A DNA stretch of 64,000 bases, taken from NCBI GenBank assembly GCA_965215715.1, contig OZ244129.1, positions 868,001-932,000 of the forward strand, read 5' to 3'. Shown piece by piece: positions 8,264-17,390 of the stretch. Positions within the stretch are counted from its first letter, which is position 1, and every line of letters begins with the position of its first letter. The notes under the pieces were generated by a model. It worked only from the letters and a program-made list of their open reading frames with translations. It was not told the DNA's origin and searched no databases. This DNA comes from HXMU1428-3 sp965215715. GTDB taxonomy: Bacteria; Pseudomonadota; Alphaproteobacteria; Rhizobiales; HXMU1428-3. The translations under genes and the position numbers were made by a program.

Positions 8264-9217
8264 TTACTCAGCGGCGCTCAAGGCTGGTTTAAAGGCATCT
8301 GAAACGGTGCTGACAAAAGTTTTGAAGGTCTTATGCAGTTGGTTGCTTAAATTTATAAAGCCTTCATGAGGCTCAAGCGTATGCTCGTTCATGTATATGT
8401 TGCGATTGATTTCGATCTGTAAGGCATGAATGTTTTTATGCGGTGCTCCGTAATGCTCAGTTATATAGCCTCCTGCATAGGGAGAATTATGGGCAACGCT
8501 AATGCCTTGATCTTGTAGCAGTTCACTTAAAAAAGCGACCAAATCTTCATCAGCGGTGGTTCCATAGCGGTCTCCGATGATGATGTCAGCCAGGGGGGCA
8601 CCATCTGGGGTGTTTTGACGAGATGGCATGGAATGGCAGTCAATTAAAATGGCCCCGTTAAAGCGGGTGCTTTGTTCCCCAATCATTTTTGTCAATTGTT
8701 GGTGATAGGGTCTGTAATACTGTTCAATACGTCTTAATGCCTCTTTTAAGGTTAGGGGCCTTTGGTATATTTCAACCCCATGTGCGACCACTCTGGCAAT
8801 GGTGCCAAGGCCAGCTGCAACCCGAATGGATTTGTGATTGGCACTTTCTGGTAGAGGATCATTAATTAACTTTGGGTCTAGCTCAAACGGCTCACGATTT
8901 AAATCAACAAAAGCGCGCGGGAATGTGGCTGCCAGCAAAGGGGCGCCTAGATCCGGCACAAATTGGAATAATTGATCCACCAGCACGTCTTCCGATTTGC
9001 GCAAAGTTAACGGGCTAAGGCGCGATTGTTTTAAAAATGATGGGGTGTAATGGCGTCCACTATGGGGCGAATTGAACACAAATGGCACAGTTGGCACAGA
9101 TGGGCCCGTGATGACATAACCAGTTTCTCTTGCCACCTGAGATTGGTGGCGCTGATCTGATTGTAACGGGTGAGGTTGGTGGGTTTCTTGCCTCAGAACG
9201 CTTAAATTGTGCTTCAT
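8264..9217 (-). CDS. N-formylglutamate amidohydrolase family protein
   Basis: 317 residues. Family motifs are plain: FNSPHSGRHY near residue 47, VDLNREPFELDP near 113, LIDCHSMPS near 192 (metal/catalytic region) and ALQIEINRNIYMNE near 266. Members hydrolyse N-formyl-L-glutamate to formate and glutamate at the end of histidine breakdown (HutG type), though no hut genes are nearby. The first 30 residues are variable, so the start could lie slightly downstream. The same neighbour order (hisN, this gene, cpdR, tRNA-Val) is seen in rhizobia. Confidence 0.9.
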   Translation of the reverse strand: MKHNLSVLRQETHQPHPLQSDQRHQSQVARETGYVITGPSVPTVPFVFNSPHSGRHYTPSFLKQSRLSPLTLRKSEDVLVDQLFQFVPDLGAPLLAATFPRAFVDLNREPFELDPKLINDPLPESANHKSIRVAAGLGTIARVVAHGVEIYQRPLTLKEALRRIEQYYRPYHQQLTKMIGEQSTRFNGAILIDCHSMPSRQNTPDGAPLADIIIGDRYGTTADEDLVAFLSELLQDQGISVAHNSPYAGGYITEHYGAPHKNIHALQIEINRNIYMNEHTLEPHEGFINLSNQLHKTFKTFVSTVSDAFKPALSAAE

Positions 9218-9679
9218 GACGATTAAATAATCACTTGTAACTTATAATCTTTAGATTGATTTGCCGCGTAACTTGATGTGTGTTGAGAGGTAAATTAACC
9301 AAATTTTTTAGAGTTGGCACACCCTATGCTTGACTTGCCCACAGTTAATTATGCAGGGTCAGTTTGTTTGAACTTGAACCGATTGAATTTTTAGTGAGGA
9401 AAAAAGCTGGGCGTTGGATAACTGGGTCGGCGCTTTTTAAAATGGCCTTTATTAATTAGGCCTCATACGGCTTATTTATGCACCAAAAAGTGCATGTTAT
9501 TTTATCAATTATTAGTCAAAGAATGACCTTTAGGATATAATGCTGCTTTGATTATGAGAAAAGTTTAGGTTGAGATTTTTCTTCTGGTTAAGGCGTTTTG
9601 ATGATTGCTCTTAAAATAATCGTTGGATTTTGAGGGTTTTAAATCGGGGCAATAGTAGCAAAAGTAGAAAGAGAGCTTC
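9218..9679. other. Intergenic region upstream of cpdR
   Basis: 462 bases between divergent genes. A small hairpin (TGCAC-CAAAAA-GTGCA, about 9479-9494) is visible. No full CtrA half-site pair (TTAA-N7-TTAA) was found. No gene seen. Confidence 0.5.
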
Positions 9680-10066
9680 ATGTCAGAAAACGAGCCATCG
9701 AATAAAAAATTACAAAGAATATTGCTTGCTGAAGACGATGAGTCTATGCGTTTGTTTCTTGATAAGGCGTTGAGCCGGGCGGGCTATGAGGTGACATCAT
9801 TTAGCACCGGCATAGAAGCTTTTGAGCGGTTGAAAGAAGAGCCGTTTACTTTGTTGCTCACTGATATTGTCATGCCAGAAATGGATGGCATTGAATTGGC
9901 GCGCCGGGCTGCTGAAGTGGATCCGAAGTTGAAAATTATGTTCATTACCGGTTTTGCTGCTGTGGCGCTCAATGCTGAGAACGCAACCCCTGATGCCAAG
10001 GTGCTTTCCAAACCGTTTCATTTGCGGGACCTGGTTGAAGAAGTTGACCGTATGTTGGCCGCTTAA
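9680..10066 (+). CDS. cpdR: Single-domain response regulator CpdR
   Basis: 128 residues, one receiver domain and no output domain. Acidic pocket DD (19-20), phospho-acceptor Asp62 in LLTDIVMPEMDG, and Lys111 in LSKPFHLRD. The run IVMPEMDGIELARRA followed by KIMFITGFAAVALN is characteristic of CpdR, which, unphosphorylated, brings the ClpXP protease to the cell pole and primes degradation of CtrA and other cell-cycle proteins; CckA-ChpT phosphorylation turns it off. The location beside tRNA-Val is typical. AGAAAGAGAG precedes the start. Confidence 0.95.
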   Translation: MSENEPSNKKLQRILLAEDDESMRLFLDKALSRAGYEVTSFSTGIEAFERLKEEPFTLLLTDIVMPEMDGIELARRAAEVDPKLKIMFITGFAAVALNAENATPDAKVLSKPFHLRDLVEEVDRMLAA

Positions 10067-10084
10067 TCGGGCGTTTTGTTGATC

Positions 10085-10276
10085 TTAACTTTCATATTGA
10101 TCAGAGCGACGCACCCAAGCCATGGTGTCGAGTGGCTCATCTTCATTGCACCCCAACGGGGTTAAATCGAGCAATTGATACGTGCCGTTGATCATATCAA
10201 GACCGCGGGCATAGGTTGAGTGGCTGTGCGCGATGACACTGTTGGCAAATTTTAGGTTTGGTAATGTGTTAGCCAA
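10085..10276 (-). pseudogene. C-terminal remnant of a DUF899 (thioredoxin-like) gene
   Basis: About 63 codons end with HSHSTYARGLDMINGTYQLLDLTP and then DTMAWVRRSDQYE. This matches the conserved C-terminus of DUF899 proteins (about 230 residues or more), where STYARGLDMLNG and LDLTPxGR-ED are hallmarks. Upstream the frame has no ATG (only TTG 10276) and meets a stop near 10328, so three quarters of the gene is missing. It sits against tRNA-Val, a common integration point, suggesting a deletion or integration scar. No sign of expression. Confidence 0.7.
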
Positions 10277-10366
10277 AGAGAAAAAGCAGAAAAAAGCGTG
10301 ATTTTTCCTAGAGTAGACTTGTCAAATGGGCTGTTAGTCAGCTATAGACATCTATCTTTATAAGAT

Positions 10367-10441
10367 GGGACGTTAGCTCAGTGGGAGAGCACTACCTTGA
10401 CATGGTAGGGGTCACTGGTTCAATCCCAGTACGTCCCACCA
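10367..10441 (+). tRNA. tRNA-Val (GAC)
   Basis: Acceptor arms GGGACGT and ACGTCCC, D arm with AGCTCAGTGGGAGAGC, anticodon loop TTGACAT (anticodon GAC), T arm GGTTCAATCC, and an encoded CCA at 10439-10441. Confidence 0.97.
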
Positions 10442-10637
10442 TCTTCTTCACATCTGCCGAAACACCACCTAACATTTGGAAAGTTGGACCCCATTTGGGC
10501 TCCTTTTTATTCTGTGAGACTTTCTTGCGGTGCGCACAAGATGCGTGAAATTTTAAAGGTGAAGTCTTGGAATCTTAGGAATTTTTCTGTGTTGGGAGGA
10601 GCCGGTAAAAAGGGAGTTAGTATAAAAAGGAAGTAAA

Positions 10638-10726
10638 TGGCGGAGAGGGAGGGATTCGAACCCCCGGGACGCGGAACGCCCAACGGTTTTCAAGACCGCC
10701 GCTTTCGACCACTCAGCCACCTCTCC
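10638..10726 (-). tRNA. tRNA-Ser (UGA)
   Basis: Minus strand begins GGAGAGGTGGCTGAGTGG, anticodon loop CTTGAAA (anticodon TGA), a long variable arm (GGGCGTTCCGCGTCC region), T loop GGTTCGAATCC and ends in CTCTCC-GCCA with CCA encoded. The long variable arm marks a class II tRNA. Confidence 0.97.
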
Positions 10727-10887
10727 GACTGACAAAACCTTTAGCCCCAGACTCTTTCTATAAGAAAAATCACGCAGGCGATCGGCTTTTTCGAAACCAG
10801 ACCCTGTATCTATCGCTGTTGCTGAGTTCTTGCAAGTGTTAATTGGTCAATTTTCAGGAAAATTAGTCACTTTTCTAACACTGCCTT

Positions 10888-11946
10888 TTAACCGCCCGTT
10901 ACACTCATATGACGCGAAACAGCGGGTTGGTTGCGTTTGCGATCAATGATGAAGTCGTGGCCCTTGGGTTTGCGATCAATCGCCTCGCGTATGGCTTGTT
11001 TTAACGGTTCGTTGCTCTCACTGGCGCGCAACGGGCCGCGCAAGTCGGCTCTGTCTTCTTGGCCCAGACACATAAATAGCTCTCCGGTGCAGGTGACGCG
11101 CACACGATTACAGCTTTCACAAAAATTATGGGTCATGGGGGTGATGAAACCTAGGCGGCCGCCTGTTTCGCCCACATCAACATAGCGTGCTGGCCCAGCG
11201 GTTTTGTAGCTGTTGGGGGTCAAAGTAAAGCGCTCGCTTAGTTTTTCTCGCACTTGGTTTAGCGGTAAATATTGATCGGTTCGGTCGCCATCAATATCAC
11301 CCAAAGGCATGGTTTCAATTAAGGTATAGTCCATGCCTTGCTCATGGGCCCATTGCATCATTGTGCCAAGCTCATGCTCGTTCACGCCTTTTAAGGCCAC
11401 TGTATTGATTTTGATGCTTAAGCCAGCTTTTTGCGCCGCTTTTATGCCGTCTAACACTTGGGATAAGCGGCCCCAACGGGTAATGGCCTGAAACTTGTTT
11501 TCATCTAGAGTATCTAAAGAGACATTGACCCGCCGAACGCCTGCGGCATATAGCTCATCTGCGTATTTGGCTAATTGGCTTCCATTGGTTGTGACGGTTA
11601 TCTCTTCTAAAGCACCGCTCTCTAAATGGCGCGAAAGGCTTTGAAAAAGTTGTAAAATATTTTTGCGCACCAAAGGTTCGCCGCCGGTAATGCGTAGCTT
11701 TTTCACCCCAAGTGAGACAAAACTTGAGCAGAGCCGGTCTAGCTCTTCAAGTGAGAGTAATTCTTGTTTGGGCAAGAAGGTCATATTTTCTGCCATGCAA
11801 TAAACACAGCGAAAATCACAGCGATCGGTCACAGATATGCGCACATAGGTCACAGCCCGCTGAAAGGGATCAATTAAAGATTGTTGGGAATTTTTAGATG
11901 TCTCAAGATCACCTTTTACAGCATCACCCGCTTCATTGAGGCTCAT
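10888..11946 (-). CDS. moaA: GTP 3',8-cyclase MoaA (molybdenum cofactor)
   Basis: 352 residues. Radical SAM Cys43, Cys47 and Cys50 in CDFRCVYC bind the first 4Fe-4S cluster; the C-terminal Cys set in FCESCNRVRVTCTGELFMC binds the second, which holds GTP. The protein ends with the conserved Gly-Gly (VTGG). It makes 3',8-cyclo-GTP, the first step to molybdopterin. ATG 11946 is chosen over two ATGs at 11970/11967 because AAAGGGA lies at the right distance. No other moa genes are nearby. Confidence 0.95.
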   Translation of the reverse strand: MSLNEAGDAVKGDLETSKNSQQSLIDPFQRAVTYVRISVTDRCDFRCVYCMAENMTFLPKQELLSLEELDRLCSSFVSLGVKKLRITGGEPLVRKNILQLFQSLSRHLESGALEEITVTTNGSQLAKYADELYAAGVRRVNVSLDTLDENKFQAITRWGRLSQVLDGIKAAQKAGLSIKINTVALKGVNEHELGTMMQWAHEQGMDYTLIETMPLGDIDGDRTDQYLPLNQVREKLSERFTLTPNSYKTAGPARYVDVGETGGRLGFITPMTHNFCESCNRVRVTCTGELFMCLGQEDRADLRGPLRASESNEPLKQAIREAIDRKPKGHDFIIDRKRNQPAVSRHMSVTGG

Positions 11947-12301
11947 TACACATCCCTTTGGCAGCATCATTGGTTATCATTATTGTCCATTATTTTTAGA
12001 TGCTAACCCGCCTGATGGCAAGAAAATTTGTATTAATTGCATGATATGAGCAGAAAATGCACTGGTGAGTGAGTTGATATGGTTTCAAATTAAATAGAAT
12101 CAAACATAAAAAATTTAATCCTTGTTTACTGATTAATAACACCAATTTGCTAGAAAGGGCGGTATTGGAAGCAAATTAGTATTGCGTATGCTCCATCTTG
12201 TTCAAGTGTACCAAAAGTTTGGCAGTTTATTGCTGACTTTTGGTGCTCCTTACTCTGGTCATATTCAATGCTGATGGTGGTATTTTAAGGAAGAAGACCA
12301 G
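11947..12301. other. Intergenic region between moaA and rlpA
   Basis: 355 AT-rich bases between divergent genes. No RNA element, including no recognisable Moco riboswitch core, was seen. Confidence 0.5.
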
Positions 12302-12943
12302 ATGAACTTACGTAAAGCCCCCCAAGAGTTGTTTTTACCTCTGACATTTTTTGTCTCAATCATGGTTATGGTAAGCGTTTTATCGGCTTGCTCTTCTTCT
12401 ATTGGCTTGTTTAAAAGCAAAAAACCTAAATACAGCCCGCGGGTGGTGAAATTGGGTCAAACAGTGCCCAAGGGCGGCGGTGTTTATAAGGTTGGCAAAC
12501 CTTATCAGGTTGCCGGGGCTTGGTATACGCCGCGCGAAAATCCTTATTATGACAAGCGCGGGATTGCCTCTTGGTATGGCGAAGATTTTCATGGTCGTCG
12601 CACAGCCAATGGTGAAGTCTATGACATGTACGCTTTAAGCGCGGCTCATCCGACTTTGCCGATGCCAAGCTATGTTGAGGTCACCAATATTCGCAATGGG
12701 CGTTCTATGGTTGTGCGGGTGAATGATCGTGGGCCGTATAAGCATGATCGTATTATTGATTTGTCGAAAAAAGTGGCGCAATTGCTTGATTTTTACAGAA
12801 CGGGGACAACCCCTGTGCGGGTGCGTTATTTAGGCCGTGCGCCTTTGGATGGCAATGACCGCTATGAGCAAGAGGCTTTGCGGGCTCAGCCTTGGTATCG
12901 TTCGCAATTTGCTGTTCATAGACCCTCAAATCGTTGGTTCTAA
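12302..12943 (+). CDS. rlpA: RlpA-like lipoprotein (septal ring lytic transglycosylase family)
   Basis: 213 residues. A lipobox VLSAC puts the lipidated Cys at 30. The double-psi beta-barrel domain covers about residues 83-180: GIASWYGEDFHGRRTANGE, then MYALSAAHPTLP, and VRVNDRGPYKHDRIIDLS. Residues His and Asp in this set are those of the transglycosylase site. No SPOR domain follows, so septal targeting through denuded glycan is less likely than for the E. coli protein. Likely outer-membrane anchored. Confidence 0.9.
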   Translation: MNLRKAPQELFLPLTFFVSIMVMVSVLSACSSSIGLFKSKKPKYSPRVVKLGQTVPKGGGVYKVGKPYQVAGAWYTPRENPYYDKRGIASWYGEDFHGRRTANGEVYDMYALSAAHPTLPMPSYVEVTNIRNGRSMVVRVNDRGPYKHDRIIDLSKKVAQLLDFYRTGTTPVRVRYLGRAPLDGNDRYEQEALRAQPWYRSQFAVHRPSNRWF

Positions 12944-13138
12944 ACATGTATGTTGAAACTGGCTTCTAGAAAGTAAATCGTTAGCTTTACGATGGCATTC
13001 ACAAGATTTTGCTAAGCCGTTTATTTGTGAGCCTGGAGCTGAGACTCTATCCATGTTTTCGTTTTGAATATTTCTTTCCCTTTGAAAAAATTAGCCTATA
13101 GTCATGTTTCATAACTGGGTATTCAAAGGGAAAGAATA

Positions 13139-14146
13139 ATGAAAGCAATAGGATATAACCAGCCAGGCCCCATCACCGCTCCTGAGGCATTTGTTGCATT
13201 TGAAACTGAGCCGCCCCAATTAAAGCCTCATGATTTATTGGTAAAGGTTATGGGGATTTCAGTGAATCCCGTTGATACCAAAGTGCGGATGAATATTCCG
13301 GCAGAAGATGGCCCCAAAATCATTGGGTATGATGCGGCAGGAGTGGTGCAAGCTGTCGGCAGCGGGGTGAGTAAATTTAATGTGGGTGACGAGGTGTTTT
13401 ATTCAGGTGATATTTCGCGCCCTGGCACCAATTGTGAGCTGCATGCGATTGATGAGCGTATTGTTGGCAAAAAACCATCGTCTTTAGGGTTTGCAGAAGC
13501 AGCTGGCTTTCCTTTAACTTCCATTACAGCTTGGGAGCTTTTGTTTGATTGCCTCAAAGTGAAAGAGGGAGGCGAGCAAGGGGAGAGCCTGTTAATCATT
13601 GGCGGGGCTGGCGGCGTTGGTTCCATTTTGATTCAACTGGCCAAAAAACTCACCCAGCTAAATGTGATCGCGACCGCTTCGCGCCCTGAGACCACGCAAT
13701 GGGTCAAAAAAATGGGGGCGGATCATGTTGTTAATCATCATGGATCCCTCGTTGATCAGGTTAATGATATAGGGGTTGCCCCGCGTTATATTGCTGCGCT
13801 TACGGGAACTGATCAGCACTTTCCGGCTATGCTTGAACTGGTTAAACCGCGCGGCTCTCTTGCTTTCATTGATAGCCCGACAACTTTGGATATTAATCCT
13901 GGTAAGACCAAGGCTCTTAGTTTTAGTTGGGAGTATATGTTTGCTCGCCCGATGTTTGGCTTGGATGATATTGAGGTGCAACATGAGATCCTTACCCGTG
14001 TTTCAGAGATGATTGATAATGGAAGCCTCATTTCAACCGTGACGAACAATCTTGGAGCCATGAGTGTTGAGACCTTGGTCGAGGCCCACACACAACAAGA
14101 AAGTGGGCGCGTTATTGGTAAGAATGTGCTGGATGGGCTTGCGTAA
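13139..14146 (+). CDS. Zinc-type alcohol dehydrogenase-like / quinone oxidoreductase (MDR family)
   Basis: 335 residues of the medium-chain dehydrogenase/reductase superfamily. The N-terminal GroES-like part has GYDAAGVVQAVGSGV and the Rossmann part has IIGGAGGVGSILIQLAKK near 160-177. The structural-zinc Cys cluster and catalytic Cys are absent, as expected for NADPH quinone/enoyl reductases of the ZADH1-like type. AAAGGGAAAG lies just before ATG 13139. Followed after 43 bases by an SDR gene; the pair probably forms a small redox operon. Confidence 0.88.
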   Translation: MKAIGYNQPGPITAPEAFVAFETEPPQLKPHDLLVKVMGISVNPVDTKVRMNIPAEDGPKIIGYDAAGVVQAVGSGVSKFNVGDEVFYSGDISRPGTNCELHAIDERIVGKKPSSLGFAEAAGFPLTSITAWELLFDCLKVKEGGEQGESLLIIGGAGGVGSILIQLAKKLTQLNVIATASRPETTQWVKKMGADHVVNHHGSLVDQVNDIGVAPRYIAALTGTDQHFPAMLELVKPRGSLAFIDSPTTLDINPGKTKALSFSWEYMFARPMFGLDDIEVQHEILTRVSEMIDNGSLISTVTNNLGAMSVETLVEAHTQQESGRVIGKNVLDGLA

Positions 14147-14189
14147 AAAAGAGTGTTAGTTTCCCACGTTGAATAGAAAAGAGAAGATT

Positions 14190-14987
14190 ATGTCAAAAAC
14201 CATTCTACTTACTGGGGCAACCGATGGCATTGGGCTTGCCACTGCTGAGATGCTGGCAACACAAGGTCATACATTGTTGTTGCATGGGCGCAATTCATCG
14301 AAGGTGGAAGAGGTGGCAAAAACGCTATCTGCCTTGGATGGGGTGGGGACCATTGAAACATATGTGGCTGACCTTTCAAACCTTGAACAGGTTGAGGGTC
14401 TAGCAAAGGCTGTGTCTGCAAACCATAAAAGCCTCGATGTGCTGATTAATAATGCTGGTGTTTACAACACCCCAAATACAATAACGCCTGATGGGTTTGA
14501 TGTTCGTTTTGTGGTCAATACCTTTGCCCCATTTTTGCTGACGCGGGCTTTGTTGCCCTTGATGGGGCCAACTGGGCGCGTGGTGAACCTTTCATCTGCG
14601 GCTCAATCGAGCGTTAATTTGAATGCTTTGGCTGGCAAACAAGGGCTATCTGACGGGGAAGCTTATGCGCAAAGCAAATTGGCTATCACCATGTGGTCAC
14701 GTGTGATGGGGCTTGCTTTGGGGGAAAATGGGCCAGCTATCATTGCGGTTAACCCTGGGTCTTTGCTTGCCAGTAAAATGGTCAAGGATGCTTTTGGGGT
14801 ACCAGGCAGTGATATTCGTATTGGGGCTGATATTTTAACCCGGGCTGCTCTTCACCATGAGTTTGCGCAAGCAACAGGAAAATACTTTGATAATGACAGC
14901 GGCCAGTTTGCTTCGCCTCATCCAGATGCGCTTGATGATCATAAATCTGGTCAAGTTGTGGAGGCTATAGAGGCTATTCTAGCCTAA
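14190..14987 (+). CDS. Short-chain dehydrogenase/reductase
   Basis: 265 residues. Cofactor motif TGATDGIG (8-15), NNAG near 91, Ser in NLSSAAQ near 135 and catalytic YAQSK near 159-163. NAD(P)-dependent reduction of a carbonyl is expected, substrate unknown. ATG 14190 with GAGAAG upstream is preferred to the TTG at 14169. It follows the MDR oxidoreductase on the same strand. Confidence 0.9.
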   Translation: MSKTILLTGATDGIGLATAEMLATQGHTLLLHGRNSSKVEEVAKTLSALDGVGTIETYVADLSNLEQVEGLAKAVSANHKSLDVLINNAGVYNTPNTITPDGFDVRFVVNTFAPFLLTRALLPLMGPTGRVVNLSSAAQSSVNLNALAGKQGLSDGEAYAQSKLAITMWSRVMGLALGENGPAIIAVNPGSLLASKMVKDAFGVPGSDIRIGADILTRAALHHEFAQATGKYFDNDSGQFASPHPDALDDHKSGQVVEAIEAILA

Positions 14988-15315
14988 CGTTTATGGTGAT
15001 CCATGCAAAAAGGGCGTAACCTTTCTGTAAGCGCTTATAAGACCCAAAGCTCACACTATGAAGCTTTCTGATCGGGTATCATAAATTTTTGGAAATGTTC
15101 TCAAGTGCTGGGACAATAAGGGCTCAATGATGGATAAAGGGGTATAAATATTCGTCATGACAGTAAGATGACATTGTTATATCAAAATAAAGGGATAAAA
15201 CCTGCTTGTTATCCTCCTGTTTTGCCCCCTTCCGGTCTTGATTTCTTTTAGAGCTTTGACATTATGGGCAAAATAAATAGTTTGAGGCTAAACCATCAAT
15301 TGAAGGGGTCCTGTT
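14988..15315. other. Intergenic region before dacF-like gene
   Basis: 328 bases without a gene, terminator or RNA that could be supported. Probably contains the promoter of the dac-tmk-holB-metG-tatD run. Confidence 0.5.
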
Positions 15316-16476
15316 GTGGCATTGCTTAGAACACTTATGGGAGTGGTAATTGGCTTGGCTTTGGTCAGTTCCCCTTTATTGGGCCAAGAAGCTGAGTTTG
15401 AAACCAGTGCCCAGTTTGCCATTGTTATGGAAGCAGACAAAAGCATCATCTTTTTGCAAAAAAATGCTGATGTACCGATGGCCCCGGCCAGTATGAGCAA
15501 ATTAATGACCGTTGCTGTGGTTTTTCGTGAATTAAAGGCAGGCCGGTTAAAGCTGATTGATGATGTGAGAATGTCGGTTAATGCGTGGCGTACAGGCGGG
15601 GCGCCATCGCGCACATCTGCGATGTTTGTGCCTGTGAAAAGCACTGTTACTGTTGAACAGATTTTACGGGGGATTATCATACAATCCGGCAATGATGCTT
15701 CCATTGCCATTGCGGAGCATATTTCGGGTAGCGAAGCTAAGTTTGCACAAGAAATGGAGAGTTATGGCAAGAAAATAGGGCTGACCCATTCCACGTTTCG
15801 TAATGCAACCGGTTTGCCCCACCCTGAACATTTAATGAGTGCCAGAGATTTGGCCAAGCTGGCCCAGCATTTGTTGAAGGAATTTCCTGAGTATTACAAG
15901 TATTTTGCAGAACCAAGTTTTAAATATCGCCGCTATAACTTCATCAATCGCAATCCCTTATTGCCGCTAAAAGAAGGCTATGATGGACTTAAAACGGGTT
16001 TCACCAAACAATCTAAATATGGCATTGTTGTTTCGCTTAAACGTGATGGTCGCCGCTTGATCGGTGTTTTAAATGGGTTGGAAAAAAAGACAGATCGCCG
16101 CCAAGAAACCCGGCGGGTGATGAATTGGGCGGTTTCAAACTTCGTGCGCCGTACGGTTGAGACTGATCGGCAAACCTTTTTTGCCCACGTTTGGGGCGGA
16201 GAAAAGGGGTGGGTTGGGCTTTCAACTGCTGGTGATGTTAGAATTTATGCCCCTAAAGGGGAGGCGGCTCCAGAGATTGTTTCTGAAGTTATTTATAACG
16301 GGCCGTTAAAAGCCCCGATCACCCAGGGCCAGGCAGTGGCCAAATTGCGGGTTCAAGTTGCAAATACCAAACAAGAATATGACCTTTATGCCAATGAAAC
16401 TGTGAAGCGTACTAATTTTATATATCGGGGCGTTGATTCCTTGTTTTATTTGATATTTGGCTGGTTTCTTGGATAA
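15316..16476 (+). CDS. dacF: D-alanyl-D-alanine carboxypeptidase (PBP5/6 family)
   Basis: 386 residues. Signal peptide (LMGVVIGLALVSSPLLG), then a penicillin-binding domain with SxxK at 59-62 (SMSK), SGN at 124-126 and KTG at 226-228, and a C-terminal PBP5_C beta domain from about 275. The last 20 residues (DSLFYLIFGWFLG) form the amphipathic membrane anchor. It trims terminal D-Ala from peptidoglycan stem peptides in the periplasm. GTG 15316 with GAAGGGG upstream. First gene of the tmk-holB-metG-tatD run. Confidence 0.93.
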   Translation: MALLRTLMGVVIGLALVSSPLLGQEAEFETSAQFAIVMEADKSIIFLQKNADVPMAPASMSKLMTVAVVFRELKAGRLKLIDDVRMSVNAWRTGGAPSRTSAMFVPVKSTVTVEQILRGIIIQSGNDASIAIAEHISGSEAKFAQEMESYGKKIGLTHSTFRNATGLPHPEHLMSARDLAKLAQHLLKEFPEYYKYFAEPSFKYRRYNFINRNPLLPLKEGYDGLKTGFTKQSKYGIVVSLKRDGRRLIGVLNGLEKKTDRRQETRRVMNWAVSNFVRRTVETDRQTFFAHVWGGEKGWVGLSTAGDVRIYAPKGEAAPEIVSEVIYNGPLKAPITQGQAVAKLRVQVANTKQEYDLYANETVKRTNFIYRGVDSLFYLIFGWFLG

Positions 16477-16521
16477 GTTAGAGCTTGTGATCAATACCTA
16501 TAAAGGTACAAAGGCAATTTT

Positions 16522-17199
16522 ATGAAGGCTGATGTTAAACAGGCTCGAGAGAGAGGGCACTTTATCTCTTTTGAAGGCGGTGAGGGGGCCGGCAAATCGA
16601 CCCAAGTGCGTTTGCTTTCTGAGCGGTTGGTTTCATTGGGCTATCAGACCTTATTGACACGGGAACCGGGTGGCTCGCAGCTGGGCGAAAAAATTCGTCG
16701 GTTTTTGTTAGAAGGCAAAGTGAAAGATTATGGGCCTGTGGCTGAAGCCTTATTGTTTTATACCGCCAGGCTTGATCACCTTAATTCGTTGATCTTGCCG
16801 AATTTGCAAGATGGGGTTTGGGTGATTTGTGACCGTTTTGCTGATTCTAGCCGGGCTTACCAAGGGGCGGCGAGCGGCGTTGATGATGGGGTTTTTGATG
16901 CTCTTGATCGCATCGTTATTGGGCCGAATTTTCCTGAATTGACCATCATTGTTGATTTGCCGGTTGAGGTGGCGCAATCGCGGGTTGCCAACCGTCAACG
17001 CCAAAAGGGCGGAGAGGTGGACCGGTTCGAGGCAGAGAAACAAGACTTTCATGAGCGTTTGCGTGAAGGGTTTTTAAATATTGCTAGCGCCAATACCAAC
17101 CGTTGCATTGTGGTTGATGGTAATCAATCGCGCGAGGCGGTGGCTGAGATCATTTGGGAGACTGTTGTTGAGCGCTTTGGGCTTGAAGCTTTGGTTTAG
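16522..17199 (+). CDS. tmk: Thymidylate kinase
   Basis: 225 residues. P-loop GGEGAGKST (19-27), TREPGGSQLGE near 51 and DRFADSSRAYQG near 103, the dTMP and base-binding motifs. Makes dTDP from dTMP. AAAGG precedes ATG 16522. The TAG stop overlaps the first base of a tandem palindromic repeat. Confidence 0.96.
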   Translation: MKADVKQARERGHFISFEGGEGAGKSTQVRLLSERLVSLGYQTLLTREPGGSQLGEKIRRFLLEGKVKDYGPVAEALLFYTARLDHLNSLILPNLQDGVWVICDRFADSSRAYQGAASGVDDGVFDALDRIVIGPNFPELTIIVDLPVEVAQSRVANRQRQKGGEVDRFEAEKQDFHERLREGFLNIASANTNRCIVVDGNQSREAVAEIIWETVVERFGLEALV

Positions 17200-17371
17200 A
17201 GCGTTTCACCCAAAAGTGGGTACCGGTTTTGGGACCAATGAAACGCTTCAAGAAAAGAGCGTTTCACCCAAAAGTGGGTACCGTTTTTGGGGCCAATGAA
17301 ACGCTTCAAGAAAAGAGCGTTTCACCCAAAAGTGGGTGCCGTTTTTTTTGGGGGAAAATGAACCGCTAGAA
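17199..17371. repeat. Three tandem copies of a 58-bp REP-like palindrome
   Basis: Units start at 17199, 17257 and 17315, exact period 58. Each has outer arms GAGCGTTTC and GAAACGCTTC around an inner inverted repeat ACCCAAAAGTGGGTACCG...TTTTTGGG. Copies 1 and 2 differ by few bases; the third is eroded on its right side. Similar CCCAAAAGTGGG palindromes are common extragenic elements in Hyphomicrobiales. It fills the tmk-holB gap and could form RNA hairpins between the two genes. Confidence 0.9.
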
Positions 17372-17390
17372 TGGTTAGGGTAACAAGACA

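Noticed and set aside
10553..10735. Open frame on the minus strand across tRNA-Ser
   Set aside because: It is the well-known translation of a tRNA-Ser gene (EVAEWSKAAVLK...); the tRNA explains it fully.
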